From the NCBI GenBank assembly GCA_900099715.1, contig FMTG01000003.1, positions 62,001 through 126,000 of the forward strand: a stretch of DNA of 64,000 nucleotides. The letters are read 5' to 3'. The stretch comes from Ruminococcaceae bacterium YRB3002. GTDB lineage: Bacteria > Bacillota > Clostridia > Saccharofermentanales > Saccharofermentanaceae. Under the pieces are notes generated by a model. The model was not told where the DNA came from and made no database searches. It was given only the letters and a program-made list of their open reading frames with translations. How positions within the stretch are numbered: the first letter of the stretch is position 1; each line of letters starts with the position of its first letter. The position numbers and the translations under genes were made by a program. Shown in pieces: positions 52,932 to 62,158 of this stretch.

Positions 52932-53661
52932 CTATCTTATCAAGAACCTCGGATATGCTCTCATGGAATACCAGTTCTGCCATTCTGTCAGCAGATGTAA
53001 CATCACGGTTGATGATTATCAGATGGTCGCCCCTGAAGCCGAACGCCAGCGAAGCGGCGGGGTTTACAACAAGAGACGTGCCTCCGACAATGAGACAGTC
53101 TGCATTATCCACAAGACGGACTGCATTGCGCCATGCATCTGTGGGCAATCCCTCTCCGTAAAGGGTAACATCCGGTCTGATCATACCGCCGCAGATGCTG
53201 CACTTTGGGATAGGATCCTTAGATGTGAATATCGCATCCGCCGGATACTTCCGGTGGCATCTCTTGCAGTAATTGCGCAGTGTCGAACCATGCACTTCAT
53301 GTACGTTGACGGAACCTGCTTTCTGATGAAGCCCGTCAATATTCTGGGTTATGACACCGTCCAGTTTACCTGCTTTCTCCATCTCGGCCAGCTTGTAGTG
53401 TGCTCTGTTGGGTTCGATCCCGTCAACGTTAAGCTTCTGCCGGTAGAATTCGTAGAATACCTTGGGCGCATCCTCAAGGCAGTCGATGGACAGAAGGTAT
53501 TCAGGAGTGTATCTGTCGAACTGCACATCCCTGTTGTTGTACAGTCCGTCCTTACTTCTGAAATCAGGTATCCCGCTCTCAGTAGATACCCCTGCTCCGC
53601 CAAAGAAAACAATATGCTTGCTTTCAGCGATTATCCTGTTAAGGTCATCGTACTTGCTCAT
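52915..53661 (-). CDS. cobB: NAD-dependent deacylase, Sir2 family
   Basis: 248 residues. The Rossmann motif FFGGAGVSTESGIPDFRSKDGLY is at about residue 19, QNIDGLHQKAG at about 104 and the catalytic His in HEVHGST at about 122. Four zinc Cys appear in CKRC and CSICGG, and GGTSLVVNPAA at about 194. All catalytic parts are present, so it should remove acetyl groups (or related acyl groups) from Lys using NAD. The symbol cobB is used in the general sense of a bacterial sirtuin. CAGGAGGTG precedes the ATG. Confidence 0.94.
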   Translation of the reverse strand: MSKYDDLNRIIAESKHIVFFGGAGVSTESGIPDFRSKDGLYNNRDVQFDRYTPEYLLSIDCLEDAPKVFYEFYRQKLNVDGIEPNRAHYKLAEMEKAGKLDGVITQNIDGLHQKAGSVNVHEVHGSTLRNYCKRCHRKYPADAIFTSKDPIPKCSICGGMIRPDVTLYGEGLPTDAWRNAVRLVDNADCLIVGGTSLVVNPAASLAFGFRGDHLIIINRDVTSADRMAELVFHESISEVLDKIDVGAQ

Positions 53662-53697
53662 AGAACACCTCCTGTGTTTTATTCAGTCTGAAGACTG

Positions 53698-54807
53698 TCA
53701 GATATCCAGCTTCATGTCACCTGCTTTGATCCACTTCATCTTGCGCATGAACTCTGATATACCGAGACTGATAGCTGCGGGAAGGATAAAGTACATCAGT
53801 ACGATCTCGCCCACTACAACCCATACATTGGTAGTCTCGATCATTGTCGTAAATGTTGATATAGGACCTACAAGACCTGCAGTACCCATACCGGATCCTA
53901 CAGCATTGCTGGTCATACCGAATACCATAGTGGATACAGGACCTAGCACTGCGCTTGCTACGATGGACGGTATCCATATACGGGGATTCTTGATAATGTT
54001 GGGCATCTGGAGCATCGAGGTTCCGAGGCCCTGTGCCAGAAGTCCGTCCATCTTATTCTCACGGTAAGAGATAACTGCAAAACCGATCATGTTGCAGCAG
54101 CATCCGATCGTTGCTGCGCCTGCCGTTATGCCCGACAGACCGAGAGCTACGCCGATGGCTGCTGATGATATCGGCAATGTAAGGAAAATACCCATCAGCA
54201 CACTTACGACGATGCCCATGAGGAAGGGCTGCTGCTCTGTTCCCCAGTTGACCATCTCACCAAGCCAGGACATGAACGTTGATACCCAGGGGCCGAGAAG
54301 TATGCCGGCAGCACCGCCTGTAGCAATGGTGCAAAGCGGAGTTATTATGATATCGACCTTTGTCTTGCCGGATACAAGATGACCGATCGCAATACCGACC
54401 ATAGCAGCAACGAAAGCACCAAGAGGCTCACCGGGACCCTTAAAGTGCATAAGACCGTCAGCGAGCAATGTGCCTGCGATCAGCTGTGATGCAAATGCTC
54501 CGATCAGGCCGCAGACTGCTGCCGATATCGTTACAAGCGGGGTTTCCTTATACTTGACCGCAACACCCAGTCCGATACCGGCGCCCATGAGCATCTGCGC
54601 GATCTTTCCAACAAGCGTGATATACGTTCCGAGCGTACCGGGGATATATCCTCCGATAGTTCCGACGATCGTGCCGATGATCAGCGTACAGAACAATCCC
54701 GTCGCCATTCCCGACAGACCGTCGATAAAGATCTTGTTCAGGATCTTCTTTGCCTTGGAATCCTGTTTTTTCTTAGGTTCCTCTTTCTTCACAGCTTTAC
54801 TTGACAT
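53698..54807 (-). CDS. PTS_EIIC_2-type membrane permease (orphan PTS IIC-like)
   Basis: 369 residues with about ten helices and a Lys/Glu-rich start (KAVKKEEPKKKQDSKAKK). Repeated Gly/Ala-rich helices, GAGIGLGVAVKYKETPLVTISAAVCGLIGAF and FLTLPISSAAIGVALGLSGITAGAATIGCCCNMIGFA, fit the PF13303 family. No PTS IIA or IIB gene is nearby, so whether it works by the phosphotransferase route is open. It lies between a zinc-ribbon protein (15 bases) and the sirtuin (36 bases). Confidence 0.88.
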   Translation of the reverse strand: MSSKAVKKEEPKKKQDSKAKKILNKIFIDGLSGMATGLFCTLIIGTIVGTIGGYIPGTLGTYITLVGKIAQMLMGAGIGLGVAVKYKETPLVTISAAVCGLIGAFASQLIAGTLLADGLMHFKGPGEPLGAFVAAMVGIAIGHLVSGKTKVDIIITPLCTIATGGAAGILLGPWVSTFMSWLGEMVNWGTEQQPFLMGIVVSVLMGIFLTLPISSAAIGVALGLSGITAGAATIGCCCNMIGFAVISYRENKMDGLLAQGLGTSMLQMPNIIKNPRIWIPSIVASAVLGPVSTMVFGMTSNAVGSGMGTAGLVGPISTFTTMIETTNVWVVVGEIVLMYFILPAAISLGISEFMRKMKWIKAGDMKLDI

Positions 54808-54822
54808 TCAAAACACCTCTCC

Positions 54823-56010
54823 TCAGGATTTATTATTATTCTTTGGATATCCGCAATTATAACAGAATTTGCCTGTAACACCAGTCTGACCGCAGTTACT
54901 GCATGTCCATGGCTCATTTGGAGCTGTATCAGCAGTATCCGTTGTTGCTCCGGTCTCGTTATTTCCGGTTTTTGCAGCAGCTTCCTGTGCCTGCATCATA
55001 CCCCAGAACCCCATCATCGGCTGCGATCCCCCTTCAGTTCCCGGCGGTGTCACGGCTACAGGTATAAACGACGGCTGCGGCATAGCAACGTTTATGCCGG
55101 ATTCGGCAACACATTCACTGACCATTTCCGACAACATCCTGTCAACTTCTTTGCCGCCCAGTTTGCATGCGCTCTCGCCGATCGTACGTCTGACACACGG
55201 AACTCCCGTGATGAGCGAATCATCATAGGTGATCGTTATCGAAGAACTGGAGGAATAATCCAGGGGCATCATGGATCTGTCAACCGGAATCGAAGGATCG
55301 ATGGCCGCATAGTCCCAGCCCGGCAGGTTCTCACGGTCTGATATCTCCTGAACCTTCCCGAAAATATCCGATGTTATCGTTTTGCTGTCCCTTGCTATAT
55401 CAGGCTTGTTCCCCGCCTTTTTCTCAACGGTTACAAGGACCTCCCCGTCATGACCGGGCACCTTCTCCACGGTCTGGGTAACAGTCTGATTGCTTCCGTA
55501 CATCATGCCCATCGAGAAAAAACTCGTCTCTATGGCAACCACAGGACCGTGATCCTCACGTATCTCCCGGCACTCCTTGAGAGTCGGATATGCCTTCTCT
55601 TCAGATATCATGTTCTCATCATTGGTTACGGCATAGAACAGCTTTTTGAACTCGACAGCTGCCTCTTTTCCAATATTCTCAGGGCCCTCTCTGAAAGTAA
55701 TCTTATGGCTGGTTCCGTCATCATATTTCAAAGTGATAAATACCAGTTCCTTGAACGATTTACTGTCAAGCAATTCCGGAGGCGCGGGAATCCTGCCGAC
55801 CCAGTCCGTTATGTTATATCTGTCGATAAGCTCCAGAAAACGGTCACGTGTATCTTCCTGCATACTGTAACGCTTAACATTTGTCTCGAAGGAAGATCTG
55901 CTCATCTGAGTAATGACAGGCTCGCCTGTGAAAGGTATATCACCTTCTATGGAATGCTCAGATGTGTAGTTGATATAAATTAGCCTGATATCAATACCGG
56001 TTATGGTCAT
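54823..56010 (-). CDS. Zinc-ribbon protein of unknown function
   Basis: 395 residues without signal peptide or membrane helix. The large N-terminal part holds mixed strands and helices (DIRLIYINYTSEHSIEGDIP, LVFITLKYDDGTSHKITF). A hydrophilic Thr/Asn/Glu linker leads to a double-Cys zinc ribbon at the C-terminus (CSNCGQTGVTGKFCYNCGYP). The MMGFWGMMQAQ stretch before the linker is notable. I recognise no known family apart from the ribbon. GGAGATCGGAAG precedes the ATG. Confidence 0.7.
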   Translation of the reverse strand: MTITGIDIRLIYINYTSEHSIEGDIPFTGEPVITQMSRSSFETNVKRYSMQEDTRDRFLELIDRYNITDWVGRIPAPPELLDSKSFKELVFITLKYDDGTSHKITFREGPENIGKEAAVEFKKLFYAVTNDENMISEEKAYPTLKECREIREDHGPVVAIETSFFSMGMMYGSNQTVTQTVEKVPGHDGEVLVTVEKKAGNKPDIARDSKTITSDIFGKVQEISDRENLPGWDYAAIDPSIPVDRSMMPLDYSSSSSITITYDDSLITGVPCVRRTIGESACKLGGKEVDRMLSEMVSECVAESGINVAMPQPSFIPVAVTPPGTEGGSQPMMGFWGMMQAQEAAAKTGNNETGATTDTADTAPNEPWTCSNCGQTGVTGKFCYNCGYPKNNNKS

Positions 56011-56035
56011 CTTCCGATCTCCATCCTTTATTCTT

Positions 56036-57067
56036 TTATTGCCTTGCCACGACCATTGCGATCCAGTCGTTCTTCTCGTTCTCCTCGATTATCCTCATCC
56101 CGTTATCGCTCAAAGCTTTTCCCACACGGTCTGCCTTTGTATTGATGATACCTGAACAGATAAAGATGCTGTCTTCATTCATATGAGCCTTCACATCAGG
56201 CACGATCATGGCAATTACATCAGCGATGATATTGGCGATTATCATCTTATAGCTGCCCTCATAAGCATCTTTGAGTTCACCAGTGTGACACTTTATGTCA
56301 CCGCAGCCGTTGATCTCACAGTTCTCGATCGCCACATCGACAGCCAGCTTATCAATATCGATTGCCTCGACATCGGAGGCACCCAGCTTTCTGGCAATTA
56401 TGGCGAGTATTCCTGAACCCGTTCCCAGATCCAGGAGCTTCCCGTCACCAAGCTCTTCCATATACCTGTCGATAAACTCGGCACACATCGATGTAGTCTC
56501 ATGTGTTCCCGTCCCGAAAGCAGAGCCCGGATCCAGCCGCACGACAATATCTTCAGGTGCAAACTCAGTATCTTCCCATGAAGGACAGATTACTACCCTG
56601 TCGGAAATCCTGAAAGACTTATAATCTGCTTTCCAGTTATTCGCCCAGTCCTCATCCTTCACATAGCTGTAGCTCAGGAATCCCTCGCCCACATCAAGAA
56701 ATTCCCCGATCTCATCAAGTCTTCTCTTCAGTTCTGCAATGGCTTCATCCACTTTGAGGGACTTGTCCGTGATATTGCCGTAGATCATGCCGATCCCGTC
56801 AGGATCGATATACTCGTCATTCTTCGCACCCATCCTGATAAGTCCGTCATCAAGCTCTGCGAAATACCCCTTCACCGTTACATCCGTCCCCAGCGAATCA
56901 ACATATCCCTCATCGGCATAAGCCAAAGACCCCGGTTCATCTATTATCCTCTTGATCTCATAAGGATCGCTGACTGCGATACCGTCAGCTCCAAGCTGCG
57001 CAAGCATCTCACATATAGCATCAGATGCTTCTTCTGTAGTCTTGATTATTATCTCTATCCATTGCAT
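56036..57067 (-). CDS. prmA: Ribosomal protein L11 methyltransferase
   Basis: 343 residues. PrmA trimethylates ribosomal protein L11. The N-terminal substrate-recognition part starts WIEIIIKTTEEASDAICEML. The SAM-binding domain has VRLDPGSAFGTGTHETTSMC at about residue 188, LDLGTGSGILAIIARKLGASD at about 217 and IIANIIADVIAMIVPD at about 282, matching the NI/LA motif. It lies 2 bases after the DUF6020 gene. Confidence 0.96.
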   Translation of the reverse strand: MQWIEIIIKTTEEASDAICEMLAQLGADGIAVSDPYEIKRIIDEPGSLAYADEGYVDSLGTDVTVKGYFAELDDGLIRMGAKNDEYIDPDGIGMIYGNITDKSLKVDEAIAELKRRLDEIGEFLDVGEGFLSYSYVKDEDWANNWKADYKSFRISDRVVICPSWEDTEFAPEDIVVRLDPGSAFGTGTHETTSMCAEFIDRYMEELGDGKLLDLGTGSGILAIIARKLGASDVEAIDIDKLAVDVAIENCEINGCGDIKCHTGELKDAYEGSYKMIIANIIADVIAMIVPDVKAHMNEDSIFICSGIINTKADRVGKALSDNGMRIIEENEKNDWIAMVVARQ

Positions 57068-57069
57068 TT

Positions 57070-58695
57070 TTAGCCTCCAATGATTCTCATTTCTTTTATC
57101 TCTCGCATATAATTTATTAACACAAAAGGAACAGTATACATCACAGGGAACAAGTATCTTGGATGTCCCTGTATAGCAGGACCAACCATAGCAGACACCA
57201 TTATCATGAGTATGGCAACATAATAAAGCTGACTTTTATTAATTCTTTTGTCACCAACCATCATAAGCATACATATGATGGTAATATAACATGACAGTGC
57301 AACATTTGAGTTAAACCAGACTATTGGGAGCATCATAGCAGAGATACAAAAAGATACAACAAAATGTCTAAACGGATACAGAAAGTCTGGACTAATAAAA
57401 TCATGAAAATAAGTTTCCTCGCCAAGCCAACCCTCAACAGAGTACTTGCTGGACAATTCATAGTATTCTTTAACATCCTCAACAAAGCTGTCATTCTTAA
57501 TAGATGCAATGGGATCAAACAAATAATGGTTCTGGGCCCAGAAAGCTTCGAAATAGCACTGAGGATGCCTCAAAAACTGATGCCACCATACAACTAAATA
57601 ATCATCTAGGAACTCGGTTTTCCCGGTATAAAGAAGTTTGACAGGATCAGATATTCTCTCATTGTACCTCGCCCCCAAAGAATTATAGACCAACAGTTCA
57701 TCAATTATTTCTCTTTCCTCTTCGGTAACATCATCATCATAGTATCGTACATATCTAGCAGTCTGTTGAAATGGAACAGAAAGCATTTCCCTATAATTTA
57801 CAGAAGATGGTTTAACAGAAAATACAGTGGATAACAAACTTGATACTAAAACCGCGGATAGCGTTGAGACAACAATCAAGACTACTGGTTTAATGGGTAT
57901 ATGGTAACGAATAATGGAAAAAATATAAAGTACAGACAAAACAACAAGAATATAAACACCATTTGGTCTAAAAAAAGCAGCAATAAAAGCAAACAAAGCA
58001 TAATTAGCACTATCACACAAAGTAACACTAATTCCTCTTGACACCTTAATCAACATCAGAATTAGCATCATAATTCCAACAGAAAACAATGTATCCTTAA
58101 TAGCGACTCCTATGTAACCAAGAATAAAAGGAGAAGTAATACATAGTAACATTATAACGATCCTAACTCGCTTCTTTACATTAACGGCGTCCAAGAATGT
58201 GACCGCATAACCAAAAGAATAACTGTATAATAAGTATCCCAAAAACGACAGTACAAACATTCCCAAATTCGGTCCAAACAACTTGATTAATACAATCGTG
58301 AGTGCAATATATCCAATTGGTTGGATACCCGTTATTGCATCTGAGTAATACTCGCTGATGCCCCACCAACAATCGACCGAAATCGCTGACGGGTATCTAG
58401 TTATCAGGAAAGGAAACCAACATAATAAAAATACTGCAATATTTCTAATTAATTTTCTATTATTCCATATGCACTCACCATCATCAAATATCATTTCCGA
58501 TACTCTATGAACAAATGATATGAACAACTGGGTAACAACAAATGACAAGAAAAACCTGATAGTACCAATCAGAAGTATTGCATAAGAACTTTCAAATCCA
58601 TAGTTCCACGAGTACATTCCAAGAGAATAAAGAACACTGATAATTATGGATACAACAACTCTTCTTATAACAAACCACGATTTGAATCGATCCAT
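57070..58695 (-). CDS. DUF6020-like multi-spanning membrane protein
   Basis: 541 residues from the ATG at 58695; GGAGG sits 5 bases before it and covers an alternative ATG at 58707. About twelve helices are visible. FPFLITRYPSAISVDCWWGISEYY and TGIQPIGYIALTIVLIKLFGPNLG are typical of DUF6020, a family resembling lipid-linked glycosyltransferases with an acidic first loop. It likely acts on cell-envelope glycans. The codons are richer in A and T than in neighbouring genes. Confidence 0.8.
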   Translation of the reverse strand: MDRFKSWFVIRRVVVSIIISVLYSLGMYSWNYGFESSYAILLIGTIRFFLSFVVTQLFISFVHRVSEMIFDDGECIWNNRKLIRNIAVFLLCWFPFLITRYPSAISVDCWWGISEYYSDAITGIQPIGYIALTIVLIKLFGPNLGMFVLSFLGYLLYSYSFGYAVTFLDAVNVKKRVRIVIMLLCITSPFILGYIGVAIKDTLFSVGIMMLILMLIKVSRGISVTLCDSANYALFAFIAAFFRPNGVYILVVLSVLYIFSIIRYHIPIKPVVLIVVSTLSAVLVSSLLSTVFSVKPSSVNYREMLSVPFQQTARYVRYYDDDVTEEEREIIDELLVYNSLGARYNERISDPVKLLYTGKTEFLDDYLVVWWHQFLRHPQCYFEAFWAQNHYLFDPIASIKNDSFVEDVKEYYELSSKYSVEGWLGEETYFHDFISPDFLYPFRHFVVSFCISAMMLPIVWFNSNVALSCYITIICMLMMVGDKRINKSQLYYVAILMIMVSAMVGPAIQGHPRYLFPVMYTVPFVLINYMREIKEMRIIGG

Positions 58696-58744
58696 ACTAA
58701 CCTCCATTGCTCTTTTATTGTACCATATTGCGAACTAAACAAAA

Positions 58745-58770
58745 TCCGCCCCGACTTACATCGGGGCGGA
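58745..58770 (-). terminator. Intrinsic terminator of gap
   Basis: TCCGCCCCGA and TCGGGGCGGA form a perfect 10-bp stem with a 6-base loop; TTTTGTTT follows on the minus strand. Confidence 0.95.
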
Positions 58771-58796
58771 ATATGGTTTTGGGAGAATAATAGCTA

Positions 58797-59831
58797 TTAG
58801 CCGAGCTCTGCGAAGTACTTGATCGTTCTTACCATCTGTGATGTGTAAGAATTCTCGTTGTCGTACCAGGAAACAACCTGAACGAGTGAGTTGCCGTCAT
58901 CCATCTTGGAAACCATTGTCTGGTTAGCATCGAAGAGTGAACCAAATCTCATACCGATGATATCGGAAGAAACGAGCTTCTCCTCTGTGTAGCCGAATGA
59001 CTCGTTAGCAGCAGCCTTCATAGCAGCGTTGATGCCATCAACTGTAACCTCACCCTTAACTACAGCGTGAAGGATTGTTGTTGAACCTGTAGGTGTAGGA
59101 ACTCTCTGAGCAGCACCGATGAGCTTGCCGTTGAGCTCAGGGATAACAAGTCCGATAGCCTTAGCAGCACCTGTTGAGTTAGGTACGATGTTAGCAGCAC
59201 CAGCTCTTGCTCTCTGAACGTCACCCTTTCTCTGAGGACCATCGAGGATCATCTGGTCACCTGTGTAAGCGTGAACTGTTGTCATGATACCGCTCTGGAT
59301 TGCAGCGTAGTCATTGAGAGCCTTTGTCATAGGAGCCAGGCAGTTTGTTGTACAAGAAGCAGCAGAGATGATCTTGTCATCAGCTGTCAGTGTTGTGTGG
59401 TTAACATTGTAAACGATTGTAGGGAGATCGTTGCCTGCAGGAGCAGAGATAACAACCTTCTTAGCGCCGGCATTGATGTGAGCCTGGCTCTTCTCCTTGG
59501 ATGTATAGAAACCTGTGCACTCGAGAACAACGTCTACACCGAGCTCACCCCAAGGGCAATTGTTAGCGTCAGATTCCTTGTAGATCTTAAGTGTCTTACC
59601 GTCAACTGTGATGGTGTTAGCCTCGTCATCAGATGTTACTGTGTGCTTGTTCTCACCGAAAACACCTGCGTATCCGCCCTGAGCTGTATCATACTTCAGA
59701 AGGTGAGCGAGCATGGAAGGCTTTGTAAGGTCGTTGATAGCTACAACCTCATAACCCTCTGCACCGAACATCTGTCTGAAAGCAAGACGACCGATACGAC
59801 CGAAACCGTTAATTGCGACTTTTACTGCCAT
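58797..59831 (-). CDS. gap: Glyceraldehyde-3-phosphate dehydrogenase, type I
   Basis: 344 residues; catalyses the NAD-dependent oxidative phosphorylation of glyceraldehyde-3-phosphate in glycolysis. The NAD-binding [13 protein letters not shown] is at about residue 9, with Asp in AINDLTKP marking NAD specificity. The active-site [12 protein letters not shown] is at about 155, His in [10 protein letters not shown] and WYDNENSY near the end. The gene stands alone between its own promoter and terminator; no cggR, pgk or tpi lies nearby in this window. Confidence 0.98.
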   Translation of the reverse strand: MAVKVAINGFGRIGRLAFRQMFGAEGYEVVAINDLTKPSMLAHLLKYDTAQGGYAGVFGENKHTVTSDDEANTITVDGKTLKIYKESDANNCPWGELGVDVVLECTGFYTSKEKSQAHINAGAKKVVISAPAGNDLPTIVYNVNHTTLTADDKIISAASCTTNCLAPMTKALNDYAAIQSGIMTTVHAYTGDQMILDGPQRKGDVQRARAGAANIVPNSTGAAKAIGLVIPELNGKLIGAAQRVPTPTGSTTILHAVVKGEVTVDGINAAMKAAANESFGYTEEKLVSSDIIGMRFGSLFDANQTMVSKMDDGNSLVQVVSWYDNENSYTSQMVRTIKYFAELG

Positions 59832-59900
59832 ATGAATTTCCTCCTAAATCCCCAAAAGGGGAATAATACTTAATTAGTGCTTAAAACGTGCACGTATAGA

Positions 59901-59929
59901 ATATTACAACAAAGTTACATAGTTATCAA
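59901..59929 (-). promoter_or_regulatory. Promoter of gap
   Basis: On the minus strand -35 TTGATA (59924-59929) and -10 TAATAT (59901-59906) are 17 bases apart. A perfect palindrome, ACGTGCACGT (59886-59895), lies at the expected start of transcription. Further down an ATTCCCC/GGGGAT hairpin precedes AGGAGG. Confidence 0.7.
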
Positions 59930-60018
59930 CAAATAAAAGACACAAAAACTTGTGAAAATCGCACTTTTGCAATGTGTAAAAGAATAACACCACAATTGCC
60001 TCAATATAGGGCACTTTC

Positions 60019-61509
60019 TCAGTAGATCAGCGTTATGAAGGTGAAACTGACCATTAACGCCGCAAGCATGATAAGTGTTATCAGGACCCTGATGTGAAGC
60101 TTTTTCTCGTAGTAGAGGGTGGCGATGCACTCTCTTATGAATGCGTTGATGCCGAAATACAGCTTTGTCCTGCTTCCTATGCCGTCAGCCTTGATGCCAA
60201 ACCTTTTCGCGATGCTTCCGGACCTGAAAGTATGGTAATTTGTCGTCGCGAAAGCGATGTTCACGTCCTTATCCCCTTCCCTCTCCCGGATAAGCGCCAG
60301 AGAATACTCAAAATTCTGGATAGTATTGACTGACCTGTTCTCGATGAGAATATGATCCTTACCGATCCCTTTGCTCTCCAGATAATTGGCGATCGCTTCC
60401 CCTTCGGCCATTATCTCGTTATTTCCCTTTCCTCCCGACGGCACGAAGACAACATCCCTGCCGGTCACACTTTTCTGCTGTGCTGCAAAGTCCAAGGCTG
60501 CATCCGCCCTTCCGCGGAGCAGCGGAGGCAGTGTACCATCTTTGCGGATCTGGCAGCCGAGAATGATGATATAGTCCTTGTCAAATGCAGGTCTTCTGCG
60601 GGAAGCCAGTGCCCCCATGATTATGGTTCCCAGAAGGATGCACAGCATATAGGCCAGAACCACAGCATCAACATTCTCTATCATCCTCTCAATATAATTG
60701 CCCCATCCGAATTCCTTGTGAACATCGATAAAAGACAGCGTCGTGCGCTGGAGCCACTCTCCGAGAACCATTGGGAAGAGGAGCATCACCAGTATTGCAA
60801 AGCAAAAAGCGGTTCCCAGAAGATTACTCTTGTTCCGTCCCTCTTTGACCATCAGCACGGCATTTGTTACAGCCACGAATATCAGCGCGAGCAGCGTGAC
60901 CGGTATGGCATAGAGCGTCAATGTGCCAACTGCGCTCAGTATTACCGACACCGCTTCATCAAGGCCGTTGCTGGAGAAGACAACACCAAGACATGTGAAC
61001 AGCAGCATTTCGACCAATATTATGATGATGCCCAGCAAACTGATATTATGGAAACTGTAGAAATCCCGGGATAGACTCTCGCGGAACCTCTTCACGGCGT
61101 CATACAGCATATACGCTATAAATATGTCGAAAGAAACCATGATTATCCAGCCGCCCGTACAGTCACCGAAATGCGAATCCTCGGTTATGATCCCCAGCCT
61201 GTTCACGTAATAATAGCGGAGGGAGAAGCTTCCTTCACTGTCCGTCACGAACAACAGTGTTGCCCTCCCGGGGTTAACTGCTTCCAGCGTCACGTATACG
61301 GTGTCATTCACCAGACGGGTGTCCCTGATCCTTATTACCTCCTCATCCTGTTCAATAACGGGATGATATTCACTTATGGGTATCCTGTCTGTGGAATAGC
61401 CTCCCACATATGGCGTCTGGCTGTATTTCGCGTCAAAAGTGCCGCCTGTGGCGATAATATACACGGTCGATATGATTATCAGAACAACAGCCAGTATCAG
61501 TTTCTTCAC
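60019..61509 (-). CDS. Membrane protein with YdcF/SanA-like DUF218 domain
   Basis: 496 residues. The N-terminal part has an extracytoplasmic beta-rich domain after a first helix (KLILAVVLIIISTVYIIATG). About five helices follow (130-310). The DUF218 domain (about 325-470) has DYIIILGCQIRKDGTLPPLLRGRADAAL, VPSGGKGNNEIMAEGEAIANYL, ENRSVNTIQNFEYS and FATTNYHTFRSG. Family members such as ElyC and SanA affect envelope lipid carriers or vancomycin tolerance. The start overlaps trmB by 4 bases. Confidence 0.88.
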   Translation of the reverse strand: MKKLILAVVLIIISTVYIIATGGTFDAKYSQTPYVGGYSTDRIPISEYHPVIEQDEEVIRIRDTRLVNDTVYVTLEAVNPGRATLLFVTDSEGSFSLRYYYVNRLGIITEDSHFGDCTGGWIIMVSFDIFIAYMLYDAVKRFRESLSRDFYSFHNISLLGIIIILVEMLLFTCLGVVFSSNGLDEAVSVILSAVGTLTLYAIPVTLLALIFVAVTNAVLMVKEGRNKSNLLGTAFCFAILVMLLFPMVLGEWLQRTTLSFIDVHKEFGWGNYIERMIENVDAVVLAYMLCILLGTIIMGALASRRRPAFDKDYIIILGCQIRKDGTLPPLLRGRADAALDFAAQQKSVTGRDVVFVPSGGKGNNEIMAEGEAIANYLESKGIGKDHILIENRSVNTIQNFEYSLALIREREGDKDVNIAFATTNYHTFRSGSIAKRFGIKADGIGSRTKLYFGINAFIRECIATLYYEKKLHIRVLITLIMLAALMVSFTFITLIY

Positions 61510-62153
61510 AGCGTCGCCACTACCCTCTTGATTGGTATCCCCTCATCAGCAAATTTCTGCTCAAATTCAGTCCTGACATTGGCGCTGTCATACTCCGAGT
61601 TATGAAGATCCCTCGTAAGCTCTGAGAGCGTAAATCCGCAGTGAGTAAACTCCTCCAGTGAGAAATCAAACAGATCATCATTATCGGTCTTGAACCTGAT
61701 CTGTCCGTCCTTTCTCAGAAGGATCTTATACTTCTCGAGGAAATCCCTGTAAGTCAGCCTTCTCTTCGGCTTGTTGCGCCTGTTCCACGGATCACAGAAA
61801 TTGATGTAGATCCTCGATACTTCATCCTCAGCGAAAAACTCTTCAATATCCTTGATGTCACATCTTATAAAGAACAGATTCGGTATCTCAAGATTATGAG
61901 CTTTCTCGATGGCCGCAAGAATAACCGAGCTGTCCCTCTCAACAGCCACATACAGGACATCAGGATTATCAAGGGCAGTCTGGCAGCAGAATTTTCCTTT
62001 GCCGCATCCGAATTCCACGAACAGAGGTGTATCCTCTGATACGCCGCAGACTTCGCGCCACTTCCCTTTGTTGGCGGCCGGATCGTCAAACCACCTCTCG
62101 CGGCAACGTTCCATACGCTCGGGTATATGTCTCTTCATTCTCATCCTTGCCAT
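61506..62153 (-). CDS. trmB: tRNA (guanine-N7-)-methyltransferase
   Basis: 215 residues from the ATG at 62153, which overlaps the upstream stop region; GGGAGTG precedes it. TrmB makes 7-methylguanosine at position 46. The SAM-binding FVEFGCGKGKF is at about residue 45, YVAVERDSSVILAAI at about 69, IYINFCDPWNRRNKPKRRLTYRDFL at about 114 (the PWPKKRH-like segment), and FKTDNDDLFDFS at about 153. Confidence 0.95.
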   Translation of the reverse strand: MARMRMKRHIPERMERCRERWFDDPAANKGKWREVCGVSEDTPLFVEFGCGKGKFCCQTALDNPDVLYVAVERDSSVILAAIEKAHNLEIPNLFFIRCDIKDIEEFFAEDEVSRIYINFCDPWNRRNKPKRRLTYRDFLEKYKILLRKDGQIRFKTDNDDLFDFSLEEFTHCGFTLSELTRDLHNSEYDSANVRTEFEQKFADEGIPIKRVVATL

Positions 62154-62158
62154 AAAAC

